The notes under the pieces: model-generated
Told to the model about the DNA's origin: nothing
The model's database searches: none
The model's input: only the letters and a program-made list of their open reading frames with translations
Source: Moniliophthora roreri
Taxonomy: Eukaryota > Basidiomycota > Agaricomycetes > Agaricales > Marasmiaceae
Reading direction: 5' to 3'
DNA length: 64,000 bases
NCBI GenBank assembly: GCA_001466705.2
Contig: LATX02000233.1
Location: forward strand, 248,001 to 312,000
Position numbers and translations under genes: made by a program
In this document: piece by piece, positions 1-11,314 of the stretch
Numbering within the stretch: position 1 is the first letter of the stretch
How the letters are laid out: every line of letters begins with the position of its first letter

Positions 1-3
1 GGT

Positions 4-1211
4 CTAAGACTTGTTTTCACCAAACAACCTCAGTGGTCGTATGGGCATGATCGACTCCTCGGCCAACACATCATCCTCATCGTCACTCTCTACTAGAGCA
101 GTCTTAGTCTTCGCCTTGGCCTCGCGTTTCATTGTCAAGGGCGGAGTTCTCAACAACGCTGTGGGGACTTTGTCAGCTTTGGCCTTGGACTTAGTCGGAG
201 TCGGTGGCTCCTCCGCCGGCGCAGATGCCTTCTTTTTGGATGGCCAAAGTGCCCTTGGCCTACTTCGCAAGTCGGGGGTGTAGTCAGGGTGTTCGGGTGG
301 CAGCAGTGATCTTGGGTCGGGCGATTTTGGCCTGCCGTTTTTATGGTCATAGTATGGGTTGGGAAACTCTTTCCTGACGCCACGGCTATAATGAAGTGAT
401 CGCTTTTAGCACGAGCGCGAATATATATATAACAAAATACTTACAACACCATCGTAAAGGTAGGCCGTTCATCATCCACCGTAGATCCTTGGATGACGCG
501 TCCACTTCGAGCTGCATCGCTGGGTGACTCCGGAGAAGATAGGAAAGGGTTGTTCGGGGAGTCTCGCAAGAGTATTGGCGAAATACCAGCACCTTTGCTA
601 ACTTGGGATTTTGGAGTCCGGGGAGGCGTTGATGCGACAGTGGCTGGACTAACATTCTCCGAAGTAGCAGGCTTTACTGGATCTTCTTCGGAAACCGCAA
701 AGAGAGGTCCTGCTTTCAATTTGAGAGAAACAGTCTTGGCCGGCTTCTTGCGACGGTGAGAAGGGGGCGGGGAGACCGGGGCAGAACCAGTGGCCATCTT
801 CATGCGCCGCCTGGACAAAAACGGTACGTCTGAGGTACTTCCAGCATCTTGGTCAGATTCGTGGGCAGTGGTACCAATCTCTGGTTCCGACATCGTCGTC
901 TGTGACTCTAAACGCGACGACTTTGAAATTTCCTGGCCCCCAGCCCAAAACGCCTCTTCCTCTGCTTCCTCCTGGATAGCACTAATCCTTCTCCTCTTCC
1001 GTCGTCTACCGTTATCTTCTTCGTCTGTTGACACATTGCCATCTCCTGTGTCGCTATCCTCGTCTGACACCACTTTCGCTTTGGGGCCACCCTTCGCTCG
1101 CCCAATCTTGCGTCGGTGCTGAGTCCTTGGTGGAGTAGGCAATGACGCTGTCGAAGATGACCGTTTCAAAGGTCGAGTAGGGGGTAATGTCACCTGGCCT
1201 GGGTTGACCAT
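4..1211 (-). CDS. Low-complexity nuclear protein of unknown function
   Basis: Two exons, 1211-445 and 385-4, joined across a GTAAGT...TATAG intron, give 382 residues with the stop at 6-4. I do not recognise the family. The N-terminal two thirds is disordered, with basic nuclear-localisation-like clusters (RRRKRRRIS), acidic Ser/Asp runs and many S/T-P sites (SPPPS, TPPRTPKS, SSPESP) that could be phosphorylated by cyclin-dependent kinases. The intron lies inside the only segment that looks ordered: after splicing it reads PTFTMVFRGVRKEFPNPYYD, around residues 250-270, followed by a Pro-rich stretch and a Lys/Pro-rich tail. The clean join of this segment supports the gene model. A nuclear, cell-cycle-regulated role is inference only. 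RRB1 lies upstream on the same strand. Confidence 0.72.
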
Positions 1212-1706
1212 TCTCGATTACTCTCCTTCGTGTCTGTTCCTGCTGGATAAGAGATATTTGGTGGATAAAGTGTGGATTTTAGCGGGGTTTCGCCTTGTCA
1301 CAAGTCGTAAACTTGGGAAAGAAAAAGAAAGTATGCTGGTTGAGAATGGGAAAGGGAAGTAGAACTCGCAAGCAAGGGCCTCGCAGAAATCAAGGTTCAA
1401 GATAATATAAGGGTCACCAAGGTCGCACACGTGAACCCGAACAATAGACCCTAACCTGGACCAAATAAACAGGCACAGCCACTGGCCACAAACATTGCTG
1501 AACTCGGAGCGTCCGCAGTAAAGACCATCGCTAATTGTCGTCTTGTTCTAGCAGAGACGCGCACAGGTTATCGTAAAGCATGATGGTCAGAGAGTACCGT
1601 GTCTACCGGAGCCGCACTTCCCGCCTCATCTCAACACTTTTTAATCCGATTTTCATTCACCAAGCTAGCTTCCATGTCGCATACGATGTATATTCCAGTA
1701 ATAATA
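1212..1706. other. Intergenic: upstream region of the 4-1211 gene and 3' flank of RRB1
   Basis: About 495 bases separate the stop of RRB1 from the start codon of the next gene on the same strand. It should hold the 3' UTR of RRB1 and the promoter of the 4-1211 gene. I see no coding frame and no recognisable element in it. Confidence 0.5.
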
Positions 1707-3377
1707 CTACACCGATATAGTTTTGAAAACCGACAATCCTCCAATCCCAGTACTAATAATCGTACCCGGTATCTGAGGATGCCAGTGCAACTCCTTCACC
1801 CGTTCCTGATAATGGGTGAAAAGCAGCTGTGGAGGATGACCGGGAATAACATCCCCCACTTGCCTAGCCGACTCATCATCGGCCTCAACCGCGAGGTCCC
1901 AAAGTGTAATCTGATTATCGTCTCCAGAAGCGGCAAACACAGAGTCATCGCTTGGGTGCCACTCTATCGACGTAATCGGGCCTTTATGCCAGTTGAAGTG
2001 CGCGACATGGGATCTGGGAATAGATATAGTAGTGAGAGAAAAGTCGACCAGAGGAAGGAGATGGAGGACATACGTATTACCCTGCCTCACATTTCGAAGA
2101 TCCCAAATTTTGATTTCACCGTTATCATCCCCACTGACGAGGAGGTATGACGTCGAACGATTCCAGCTAATGACATTAACATCGCTCTCGTGCGCAGTTT
2201 GGATAGCCGCGACACTCTGTCGAGCCTTGGAACGTATATCCCACATACGTATACTCTGATCTGAAGAACACGACGCGAATACGGTAATTTCAGTTGGACT
2301 CCACTGAATGTCCTCAACACTGGATTGGTGGGATAGGAAAGGATTTGGGAACGTCCTAAAACCAGAGTTGCTAGCTGTTGTGAGGTAAATGCTGCCAGCA
2401 TTGTCTCCGGTGAGAAGACTCAGTGATGACGGCGAGGGTGCATTCCAATCTATTGCGTATCCTTCCGTTGAATGAGCGTCAATGGTGAATGAAGCTTTTT
2501 GACTTGTTTTCCTGTCTAATTTGTATCCCGGGGTATTGAGATGCTCTATGAACGGCCGAACGTCGTAGACATGTACTTTGCCTGTCTCCGACCAAACACC
2601 AGTGTAGTAGGGCTGTGACGGAGGCGGGAGTTGTCGTCCTTGTAAGGGTTGTGAACGAATACGGTTGACGCCGCCATGATTTGGGATAATTTCCGACTCG
2701 ACAATAGGGTCTTCATCGAGAGCATCGTCGTCTTCATCGTCATCGTCATCGTCTGAATCATCTGTGCGCAAGCATTTCAATTATACGTCACATCGATACG
2801 CAATTAGGCAACTTACCATGAATTTGTGTACGATGCAGAGAGCTCAACTTTAAGATGGACACTTTGTTGTCCTGCGGTCGTCTTGCCTGGGATCCCGTAA
2901 CGACATACGCGCTGGTAGGCAATCTCTGTCGGTTTTCGCCTAGATCATCTACCAGGATGTCGAAAGACAGGCAAGAGCAATCCATTCCGAGATCGTGTCT
3001 CATGATGTACGTTGATTCATCTGGTTCTAATGTGTCTCCTTCAGGAACTTCATCTACACCTAGGATGAAGGGCCGTTTCCCTTCCCGACGCGTATCTTCG
3101 TCTGCTTCATCCACTTGCATGGCTAAAGGCCATTAAGCAGGCAAGCTTTCGAAGAGGAGTCAGGACACGTACCATCTCCATTCTCTTCATTCTCTTGGCC
3201 GTCTACAACCTCACCGTCCGATTCATGCTCATCCTCCCAAGGATCCTCATATTCTCCAAGATCATCGGCGTCTGCTGGTTCGCTTTGCATTTTTTCATCC
3301 CGCGCAATTTTTACAGAGGCTTCATCCCTGTCTGGATGTTCTGATTCGTTGGCGGAACGCTTCTTTGTTTTCGACAT
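1707..3377 (-). CDS. RRB1: Ribosome assembly WD-repeat protein RRB1/GRWD1
   Basis: Chaperone of ribosomal protein L3 (uL3) needed for 60S subunit assembly in the nucleus, by family. Exons 3377-3173, 3122-2817, 2761-2074 and 2013-1707 splice in phase to 501 residues, close to the family's usual length. The N-terminus is Glu/Asp-rich (EDPWEDEHE, then an Asp tract), as in GRWD1. The ordered part starts around residue 70 (KRPFILGVDEVPEG) and continues into WD40 blades with visible repeats ending in RMWDIR, KIWDLR and TLWDLA. The last intron uses donor GTATGT at 2073-2068; a nearer GT would shift the frame. The start MSKTKKR was preferred over an upstream in-frame Met because it gives the usual basic start. 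It is divergent from RPL34, another ribosome-related gene. Confidence 0.95.
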
Positions 3378-3965
3378 ACGGCTGAGATGAGGCCGAGATG
3401 AAGGTCTGCAGGCAAAAAATTTCAAAATTTTGCCAACGGCAGTTGTGTAACGCGGGCGCCTGAATATTAGATATTAGACGCTCGTCTGTTGTCCTTTACT
3501 GTACAAGACTGTATATCGCACATTCACATTTGGAGGCGCCACAGGACTAGAGCAGGACTAGAGATATATTTCTACAACACCGTAGGGTGAATCACTTGTG
3601 GGTACGATGTCAACGTCCACCGCGAGGACCATCATTGTTACGAGCACAGGGGTGTATTCCTTTCCATTGAGGACAAGAAACTTGACTTGGTTGAATGCGT
3701 CCTTACATTATACAACCTCGAAGAGCAAACAAGAAAGACCACATGAGGTGGGACTCGGTAGAATAGTACAGCTTTGTCGCATGAACGTTACAAAGTCCCT
3801 TGAGTAGTCTCGCACGAATCTGGTCACACGTTCGCATTTCCGGCAATCACCGAACAACTGTATAGTCGTCTACTGGGTGGCTTGCTGTGACGCCTCGTGA
3901 CCACTCTCAGCATTTTTGGTCACATTGTCCTCGTCGTCGCCGACAACCTCAAGAACATTCTCAAG
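3378..3965. promoter_or_regulatory. Divergent intergenic region between RRB1 and RPL34
   Basis: RRB1 leaves leftward at 3377 and RPL34 rightward, so this stretch must carry both promoters. It contains short open frames (for example 3598-3807) with no family resemblance. No specific factor site was identified. Shared regulation of the two ribosome-related genes is inference. Confidence 0.5.
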
Positions 3966-4018
3966 GTAAAATTTGTTGTTCTGGAATACCGATGCAATGA
4001 TCTGACACTTTACATTAG
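3966..4018 (+). other. Probable 5' UTR intron of RPL34
   Basis: CAAG|GTAAAAT at 3965/3966 and ACATTAG at 4012-4018 frame a 53-base intron ending five bases before the RPL34 start codon. Introns at or near the start codon are common in fungal ribosomal protein genes. The assignment rests on splice signals alone. Confidence 0.55.
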
Positions 4019-4023
4019 AAAAA

Positions 4024-4466
4024 ATGGCCCAAAGAGTCACCCTCCGCAAACGCCAGCCGTATAACACCAAATCGAGCGGACGACGGGTCGTCAAGACTCC
4101 TGGAGGATCACTCATCTACCATACCGTCAAGAAGAGAGCATCAGCGCCAAAGTGTGGTGATTGTGGTCTTGCTCTCCCCGGTGTTCGTGTTTAAACATTC
4201 CATGCCATATCAATCATTCTGATCTCTTGTACTTGTAGATCCCTGCTCTCCGACCCCGCCAATACGCCACTATCTCCAAGAGACAAAAATCTGTCAACAG
4301 GGCTTACGGTGGAGCGCGCTGCGGTATCTGTGTGAAGCAGAGGTGCGTAAACCATTGCGTTGTTTCAATCCAAGATGCTAACATTGCATTCAGAATTCTG
4401 CGGGCGTTCTTGGTAGAGGAGGCAAAGATTGTGAAGAAGGTCATCAAGAGTCAGCAAAAGAAGTAG
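4024..4466 (+). CDS. RPL34: 60S ribosomal protein L34 (eL34)
   Basis: Structural protein of the large ribosomal subunit. Exons 4024-4182, 4239-4342 and 4394-4466 give 111 residues, near the family length. The start MAQRVTLRKRQPYNT, the central VKTPGGSL and the pair of Cys motifs CGDC and CGIC agree closely with yeast and human eL34. The C-terminus is the usual Lys-rich EEAKIVKKVIKSQQKK. Both coding introns have GT-AG ends and the joins (LPG|IPALRPRQY and KQR|ILRAF) match the family. The ATG follows a probable 5' UTR intron. Confidence 0.97.
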
Positions 4467-5117
4467 ATGCTTCTTCACTTTTATGATTGTACACCTACGC
4501 ACTTTATGCAATCACCTGCTTCGCCTAGGCCCCATGCCCGTTCATCATAAAACGACGACATCTACTACTTCTTGTTTGTCGGCTTTGACACGGCATATTT
4601 TATGGATTATGCAACACGAAACATCACCAGCATTTTCTGTGTACATGAATTTGTAGGCTTTAGCCTGCATTGTGTTAGTTTCGCTCCAATGATTTTTAGG
4701 ATCAGCGTGTCTGGGGCCTGATTGTCGGCACCTTCGTTGGCTAGGCAGTCAGCGTCCGCGTTTTCTTGCGGCTGTTATGCTCTTGCACCCATTTTAGTCG
4801 GCGTTTGGCACATTGATAGTACGGTGAGATTAGGTCCTCATTCTTGTCTCCTTCGACGTCCATTTCAGATGGAGAACGGCGGCCTAAAAAGCCACGTGAT
4901 AGTCATTTGGATGCCCGGCTGGCAGGCAGTCACGGTGGTTCAGAATTGCCAGACAAGACTGTCTTCTACCATAGTATACCACATACCACATCTCATTCTC
5001 TATTTCGTCTCCTTACCAGAGTGGTCAAAAGAAAGGTGGATATCTTATTTTCTTTGAACCGCGTCGAGCCGCTTACACATGATCTGATATTCAGCGCGGA
5101 GCAGCTCCGATAACTCC
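4467..5117. other. Intergenic, no gene recognised
   Basis: Contains the 3' flank of RPL34 and open frames at 4722-5057 and 4844-5113 without recognisable motifs. These could be eroded 5' parts of the neighbouring kinase relic, but I see no evidence for that. Confidence 0.4.
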
Positions 5118-7757
5118 ATGCATGATTCTCACCCATTGACTCTGAGAGAAGCTCCCGCAGCTGCGGACCCAACTTTCATATCTCCATTTTCGCCTTTTCG
5201 CTTCATTTCCGCAAGTCAGGATAATATACCAGCAGCCGACAGCAAAAACCGTAGTCTTCGAACCCAAGCCGAACTAACTACTCAGATAGGTTCCAAACTG
5301 GATGGTCGAATCGGAGAGATGACCGAGTTTCCAGAGAGCCTCCGTATAGCAGATCGCTCAGACTTGGCAGACTGGCAGAAGGTTCGAGACAAATGGCTGG
5401 AGGCAATGTTTAAAGACAGCAAAACTACGTACAAAGAACGAGCTAAACAGCCCAAGAAGTCCGCCGCGCGCAAAAAAAAGGGGGACCCCCAAAAAGCCCA
5501 TTGAACCCTCGAGCTCTGAATCTTCAGGGTGATCTCCCGGAGAGGGAGACTTACTTTCATCTCGTGAACGTCTTGAATAGTATCCTAAGGATGATTCAAG
5601 GCCCAAAGCTCGGCGAGTTTGGGCCCCTTGCTACTTCTCGTTTCGTGGTCTACGACAGAATAATGGCCGAGTCGGTAGGGAACGCGAGGGGCGAGTTGAA
5701 ATCGGACGCTTTGCTGTTGCTTGGTTGCGACGACTCTCTCATCAATGCAGAAGGAAAGTTGCACGACGTCAAACCGATTGCCTGGGATGTACCTTTGGGG
5801 TCGGTTGAGATCAAGGCCGATAACATGGTGCTGTTCAAGCACGTGTCAACGTACCTGCGAGCATTGCGCTCTCGCGGTCGGTTATACTCCATCTCCTTCA
5901 CGTACAACCACAAAAACTGAATCTTCTGTGTCTGCTTTCTTCTGCCATTCGGCCTCTACGTCACCCCCGAATATTCATTCACGACGCATGAAGGCCTCCG
6001 TGCACTCACAGACCTGATGTTTGCGATGTCGCTCAAGACACTGTGTCAGCTGGGATGTGACCATGCCTTCTTCCGTATTACTCAGAGCGGACCGGAAATC
6101 ATCTTTCCTAGCTCCTCTAATCATATTTCATCAAGTTACCAGCTTCATCCACTTGAACCCGTTCTTTGTGAACGGATCGGAGCCATAGGACGCTCCACAG
6201 TAGCAGGAGTCATCAGTGACACACATTCGGAAGCACTCAAGACTGGATCTCCTGAGGTTGAAGTGATGGAAGGTACGTTTCACCACTTGTTGTGAATCAC
6301 TCTCATCTTTATTCCCTGCTAGGTGCATCCTATTCCAAACGGAAGTTGCCTGACGCTGCCGCATCAAAAGAAGCGACTCTAAGTCAACCGACTAAGAAGC
6401 AGCGAACAAGTGTATCCAGTGTCACTCCAATACGAAGGTCAGCCCGACTTCGCCTGCAGTCGACAGGGAGACAAGGGAGGGCTGATGTGCCTGCACCTGG
6501 ACCTTCACGCAGCACCAAATATACGCCCCCTCAGGAACATCTGTCCGTCAATGAATATGTCGAGAGCCGGGAGCACTGCTATTCCCTTCAAGGAAATGTG
6601 GTTCAAAGTGTTCAATTCGGGACAAAGACCACTATCTGGAGTATTCAAACGCTCATTCCCAACCACTAATCATGTCATGATTGAGAAGGAGGCGCTCAAG
6701 GTCGTCGCTGGAATGCACGGTCACGCTGACAAATATCAGTGTGTATCCTTTAACCGCTCCTTCGAGGAGTGGGTAGTCATAAGCAGTAGCGTCAAACCTA
6801 TAGACCTTCTGCATATCGGTCATGCTCAGAACAAATTTGACATCGAGAGTCGACTTGAACTCGTTGTACTAACACCGACTATTGGGCGGACCCTCCGTTC
6901 GTGCGAGAGTCCCCGTCAACTGGTGAGATGTCTGATAGACTGCATCATTGGTGAGTAATTAATGGTTAGAGCTCAACTCCCTGCTAATGGCTTGCAACTT
7001 AGGGTTGATGAATTGGCATGAATCTGGCTTCGCTCAACGGGATCTCCTACAATTATCCTTCCTTTCGTTTTCTAGAAGCGATCTCATATTCTTTTTCTCA
7101 TAGCCAGCCTGCTCCAGTGCTTCTGTATCCCTAGGAAATCTCCTCACTCGCTCCACACCTCAGGATCGTACTCGTGATGGTCTGAACTCCAGGAAGAACA
7201 ATCTCCCGTGGATGAGATGCGTGATATTGGCGTTTGATGACCAATTAACTCATACAGGTGTGCAGTCGGCTTGATTTCTTAGGAGATGAGTTTCTAGATT
7301 CATACTTTGGCTTCACTATCAGCGCAGATCTTGCTGTTCGGTGGCAAGCTAATGTGAAGCCTGGAAAAGACCGTTCGGTGAGGAGATAGGAAACATTATG
7401 CAAGCAAAACGTTAGCTCACTAATTTCTCATTCAGGGGACTTTGCCCTACATACCGATTCGAACCAGTCGTCCATACAACAATGGATGATTTTGAGTCCT
7501 TCCTGTGGGTGTTGATATACCTTATCCTAGAGCGGGGTGGAAGCCAAGGCAAATGTGAAGACCTTGTTAGAGAACTGGAAAGCACTTCCTTCCGTCAAGT
7601 CCGCAACACGAAGATGTTTATTATGTTCCTATTCAAGGAACATGACAATGCTTTTCTCGCGGCCGTTCCTCCTGTTGTGCGAAAGTTTGTGCCTTTGGTC
7701 CAAAATTGGATGAAACTCCACAGAAGCGCGCAACGATCTTCAGAGTCGAGACAATAG
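5118..7757 (+). pseudogene. FunK1 fungal-type protein kinase, degraded
   Basis: FunK1 kinases are a family greatly expanded in Agaricomycetes. The order of family segments is preserved: an N-terminal part with TSRFVVYDRIMAESV and LKSDALLLLG, a mid-region TTHEGLRALTDLM, a lobe with TTNHVMIEKEALKVVAGM, TIGRTLRSCESPRQLVRCL, an HRD-like HESGFAQRDL, GTLPYIPI and the C-terminal DDFESFLWVLIYLIL. The reading frame is broken repeatedly: a frame change near the A/G/C homopolymers at 5472-5504, an in-frame TGA at 5918-5920 inside continuous homology, a frame change near 6630-6665 and another near 7460-7485. The region between QRDL and the activation segment is poorly preserved. Some breaks could be unrecognised introns, but all four together are best read as a pseudogene. 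Two ordinary introns (near 6274-6322 and 6951-7002) are still visible. Confidence 0.78.
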
Positions 7758-8007
7758 CGTTAGAGCGCAGCTTGACACGAAAGTCTTGCAGGACCTAACC
7801 GTGAAGTACGTAGTAGCTTATATCCATGCAACATGGGACTTTCATATTAAAGATGATCTTGATCTTGACAAGTGGGATAGCTAGTCTGCAGTAGAAGCTG
7901 TGTCTCCTTTGAAATTACTGTATGATCATAATAATGTATTTGAATCACAGATGGCCTACAGAATTTAAAGAAGTGAATTCTGACTCTAGTAGTGTACTAA
8001 AGCTACG

Positions 8008-11000
8008 TTAACTAACAAAGTCAACTTGAATCGTCAACTCCTCTAACCCCGGTATCTTCTGTCGCAACAACTTATCCACACTCTCCACCACATCATCCAT
8101 CCTGAGGTTCTTCGACGACAATAATGAAGGTAATACTTGGATGTGGATAGATCCAATGAGAGTCGATGCGTCCTTGGGCCAGAAGCGCGGTGAGTCATAG
8201 GAATGGACACCTTCAACGGACTCGAGCTGACAGTAACATTCAAGCGTCAGCAAATACTTCGCCTACGATAACATCCCGCTAACCCACCTCGTGCAGAGCC
8301 CGTTCTACGGAAGAAGCACGATGATCAATGTCAAGCGCAAGGATCTTGCCAGTGTCCTTCACGAGCGGAATAACACTCGCTGCGATCAGAATGGCAATGA
8401 ACAAGGACGCGATAGGATCGAATCCGGTCCAGCCGTAATACTGGATGAGAAGTGTCGAGATAATGACACCGACCGAGCCTAACGTGTCCTGTGAAACGGT
8501 CAGATACCATGATTCGATGGGAAAAGCGCCAAACTTACAGCCATCACATGAAGGAAGACGCCACGCATGTTGTGACTGTGTCCTTCATGCGAAGGTAGAT
8601 GTGAATGATCATGGAGGTTGGGCGTGTGCTCGGAGTGAGTATGAGTGGCGAAGTGTGCGTCGTGACCGAAACTGTAGTTTGGAGTAATGGGAGATGAGGC
8701 CCTGTTCGCCATCAAGCCTTCGACGCTGTCAGAGACATTGTACTCTGGAGGAGTAATTTGTATGCTGGTCGGTCTCGACCTGGTTCGTGAATGCTGCCCC
8801 TGCTCGTTAAGGGAATGCGAGTGTGAGTGAGAGTGCGAGTGATCCTCTGAATCAGACTCTGAATCAGAGTGTGAAGGCTCTTCAGAATGGGCATGAGAGT
8901 GAGAGTGACCTTCGGAATGAGAATCTTGTGAATGTGAATGAGCGTGATTTTCCGAACGAGAGTGGGAGTGGGAGTGGACATCCTCATGTGAGTGCGAGTG
9001 CGGGTGCGGGTGCGGAGTCCTCCCATGATGGGCAGGTGTCGTTGGGCTAGATCGAATAGCGGGTGAAGAGTGAGAATGGGAATGATTTTCGTGTGCATGA
9101 GAGTGACCGTGCGAGTGCCCATGCGAGTGAGAATGGCCCTGTAGAAGTTGAATGAGTTTAACAGCTATCACGATGGTAAGGTTCTGAAGGCCGTTCTTAC
9201 ATGATGGTGTCCGCCCATTGCAAACATACCAAACAGATTTACCGCCAGACCAAGCGAGCTTACGAGTAGCAGTTGGCTGGTGTCCATTTCGGGTGGATCC
9301 AATCTGAAGGGAAACGTTAAAACGGAGTAGAAGTTGCCCGTCACTAGGACTCACATCCGCTGGATGGCTTCGAAGATGATGAAAATAGAGATGAGAATTA
9401 AGAAGATTCCGTTGGCGAAACCTGAAAGTGTTTCTATTCGGCCGTACCTACAAGTCGTTAACGAGAATATAAGCTGCAATGTTATAAGGGCTTACCCATA
9501 AGTAAATCGTTCATTTGGGTCCCATGTTGCCATCACAGAGGCAAACAGCCCTACACCAATCGCCATACAGTCAAAAGCCATATGAATGGCTAAAAAGGGA
9601 ACCATAAGTTGCTGATAGGTAGAACCGCTCGGGCGACACACCGTCCGATATTAACCCAAGACTATTGGTCCAAATCCCATACAGCATTTGAACAAGCATA
9701 TAACACATATTGAGCATGAGGAAATAGAATATTCTTCTCGACTCTGGGTTGGATAAGATAGTCTTAAGATATGACTTCAGCAATCGCGAAGTTGGGGTAC
9801 GAGGTGCAGCTGCAAAAGCATCCGTGGCTTGAGGTTGCATGCCTGTTCCATCCATCGTGTCAATGCTATAGACCTGACACAAAGGACCGGAGAGACGAAC
9901 CGATATACAGGACAGATGCGACAATCAAGTCCATCCAAGAAGGCGCATAAGAGAAAGCGAGTGGTCCGAAGATTGCAGCCAGTAAAAACGAAAGTGGGTA
10001 TGTGATAACGGTATGCCTCGACAGAGTCGTCGTGTCTCTGAAATTTCGCATAGCCACGGAGGGCAAGTAAAGGAACGAATAGGCCAGAAACGGTATCGCT
10101 GCCAGCGACAAAAGAGGTAACACAGGCTCTGAGGGAAATTGAAGCTGCGAAAACATGGATTAACGGGCAAGATAATGAATGTCATTGGAGTCACGAAACT
10201 TACCATAAAAGCCCTAAATACATAGAAAGGCAAGGCAAAGGCAGATGCACCCAGTGTTGTGATTGCCACAGTGAACGTTATTCCCAGCGATGGAGTCAAC
10301 AGCCGGTAGGTGTGTTCGAGAACGCTTGACGACAGGCCATGAACCAAGACTGCAATGTATCCGGGCAGAACTTTCCAGAATTGATCATAAGAGTAGTGCG
10401 CATCGGAAGCTAGTGATACAAGGGCAGCAGTCACGACTGCAAGCGATTTACGGCTCTATCAAGTCTGTCAATTAGAGTCTCAGGGTGTGAACCAATATTC
10501 GTACTTGTGAGGTATTCAGCACGGTTTCGGCCCATATGGCAGAGAACTGCGTAAAAATAATTGCTCTAAGGACAAGGGTCAGGGTATTTCGGAAGTGCAC
10601 AACGGTATACACACCGCATGGAAGGTAGGCGAAACATGGCGGTGAATAGGCAGGCTTGTTGCACGAACAAGAATAATGAAGACATCCCGATAACTAGCCA
10701 CTATTAGAATAATTAGTCGTCATGAGCGTGAAGCGTAATAGACAGTCGCGTACCTCTACGTTCTTTCTCTTCGCAAGCTGTCCTGTCAAACCTTCCCAAA
10801 CTAAAGCACAGAATCCCCCACACGCCAGCACCCTCATGAGAACCCAAAACACTCCCACATCTAGTTCCAACAGCCATTCTTTTCCTATCAAAACAGAGAG
10901 CACGAAGCAGACATTGGACAGAGCGATCCTGGGGAGCAATCGACTCGGCACACTGCGTAGTGGAAAGGTGAATACGTGGACGAACCGAGTATGAAATCAA

Positions 11001-11077
11001 GATACGTACGACGAGGAAAAGACCTTGGAAGGGTTTAGACTAATCTTATTCCGAGTCTTTGCATCAGGAACACTCAT
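8008..11077 (-). CDS. MSC2: Msc2-type zinc transporter (CDF family) with His-rich loop
   Basis: Cation-diffusion-facilitator that moves zinc into the ER/secretory lumen; yeast Msc2 works with Zrg17. Thirteen exons were placed, all joining in phase (11077-11010, 10952-10754, 10700-10615, 10565-10505, 10455-10204, 10144-9901, 9842-9642, 9589-9496, 9447-9355, 9303-9201, 9138-8539, 8488-8288, 8226-8008), giving 806 residues. The N-terminal half holds many hydrophobic helices, as in the large Msc2/ZnT5 subfamily. The CDF core starts near residue 370 with NSLGLISDAIHMAFDCMAIG (HxxxD zinc site), continues with YGRIETLSGFANGIF, and after the loop has MADTLGSVGVIIST with the second-site Asp. Exon 11 is a single 600-base exon encoding about 200 residues extremely rich in His-Ser repeats (HSHGHSHGHSH) between membrane helices. 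The C-terminal cytoplasmic domain follows (LALDIDHRASSVERALHE). Confidence 0.93.
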
Positions 11078-11314
11078 AATACGCGAGCCTGGAGGTGGAG
11101 GAGGTGAAAGTGAATACGGAGCAATTTCCCAAATCGGCAAACAAGTTTTGATCAAGCATTTCAACTTTCGGGGCACAGGAACCTCAAAGCAAATTCATAG
11201 CAGAACGTATAGATACATTAAGAGTTACATTTCAGTCCAAGGATTGAGTACTGATACATACATACACGACCTTTAGTACAAACCCATCCGCCTATCCATA
11301 ACCAAGTTGAAAAC

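Noticed and set aside
1993..2259. Plus-strand frames opposite RRB1
   Set aside because: They overlap WD-repeat coding sequence on the minus strand and have no features of their own.
8823..9050. Plus-strand open frame with Ser/Glu repeats
   Set aside because: It is the complement of the His/Ser repeat exon of the zinc transporter.
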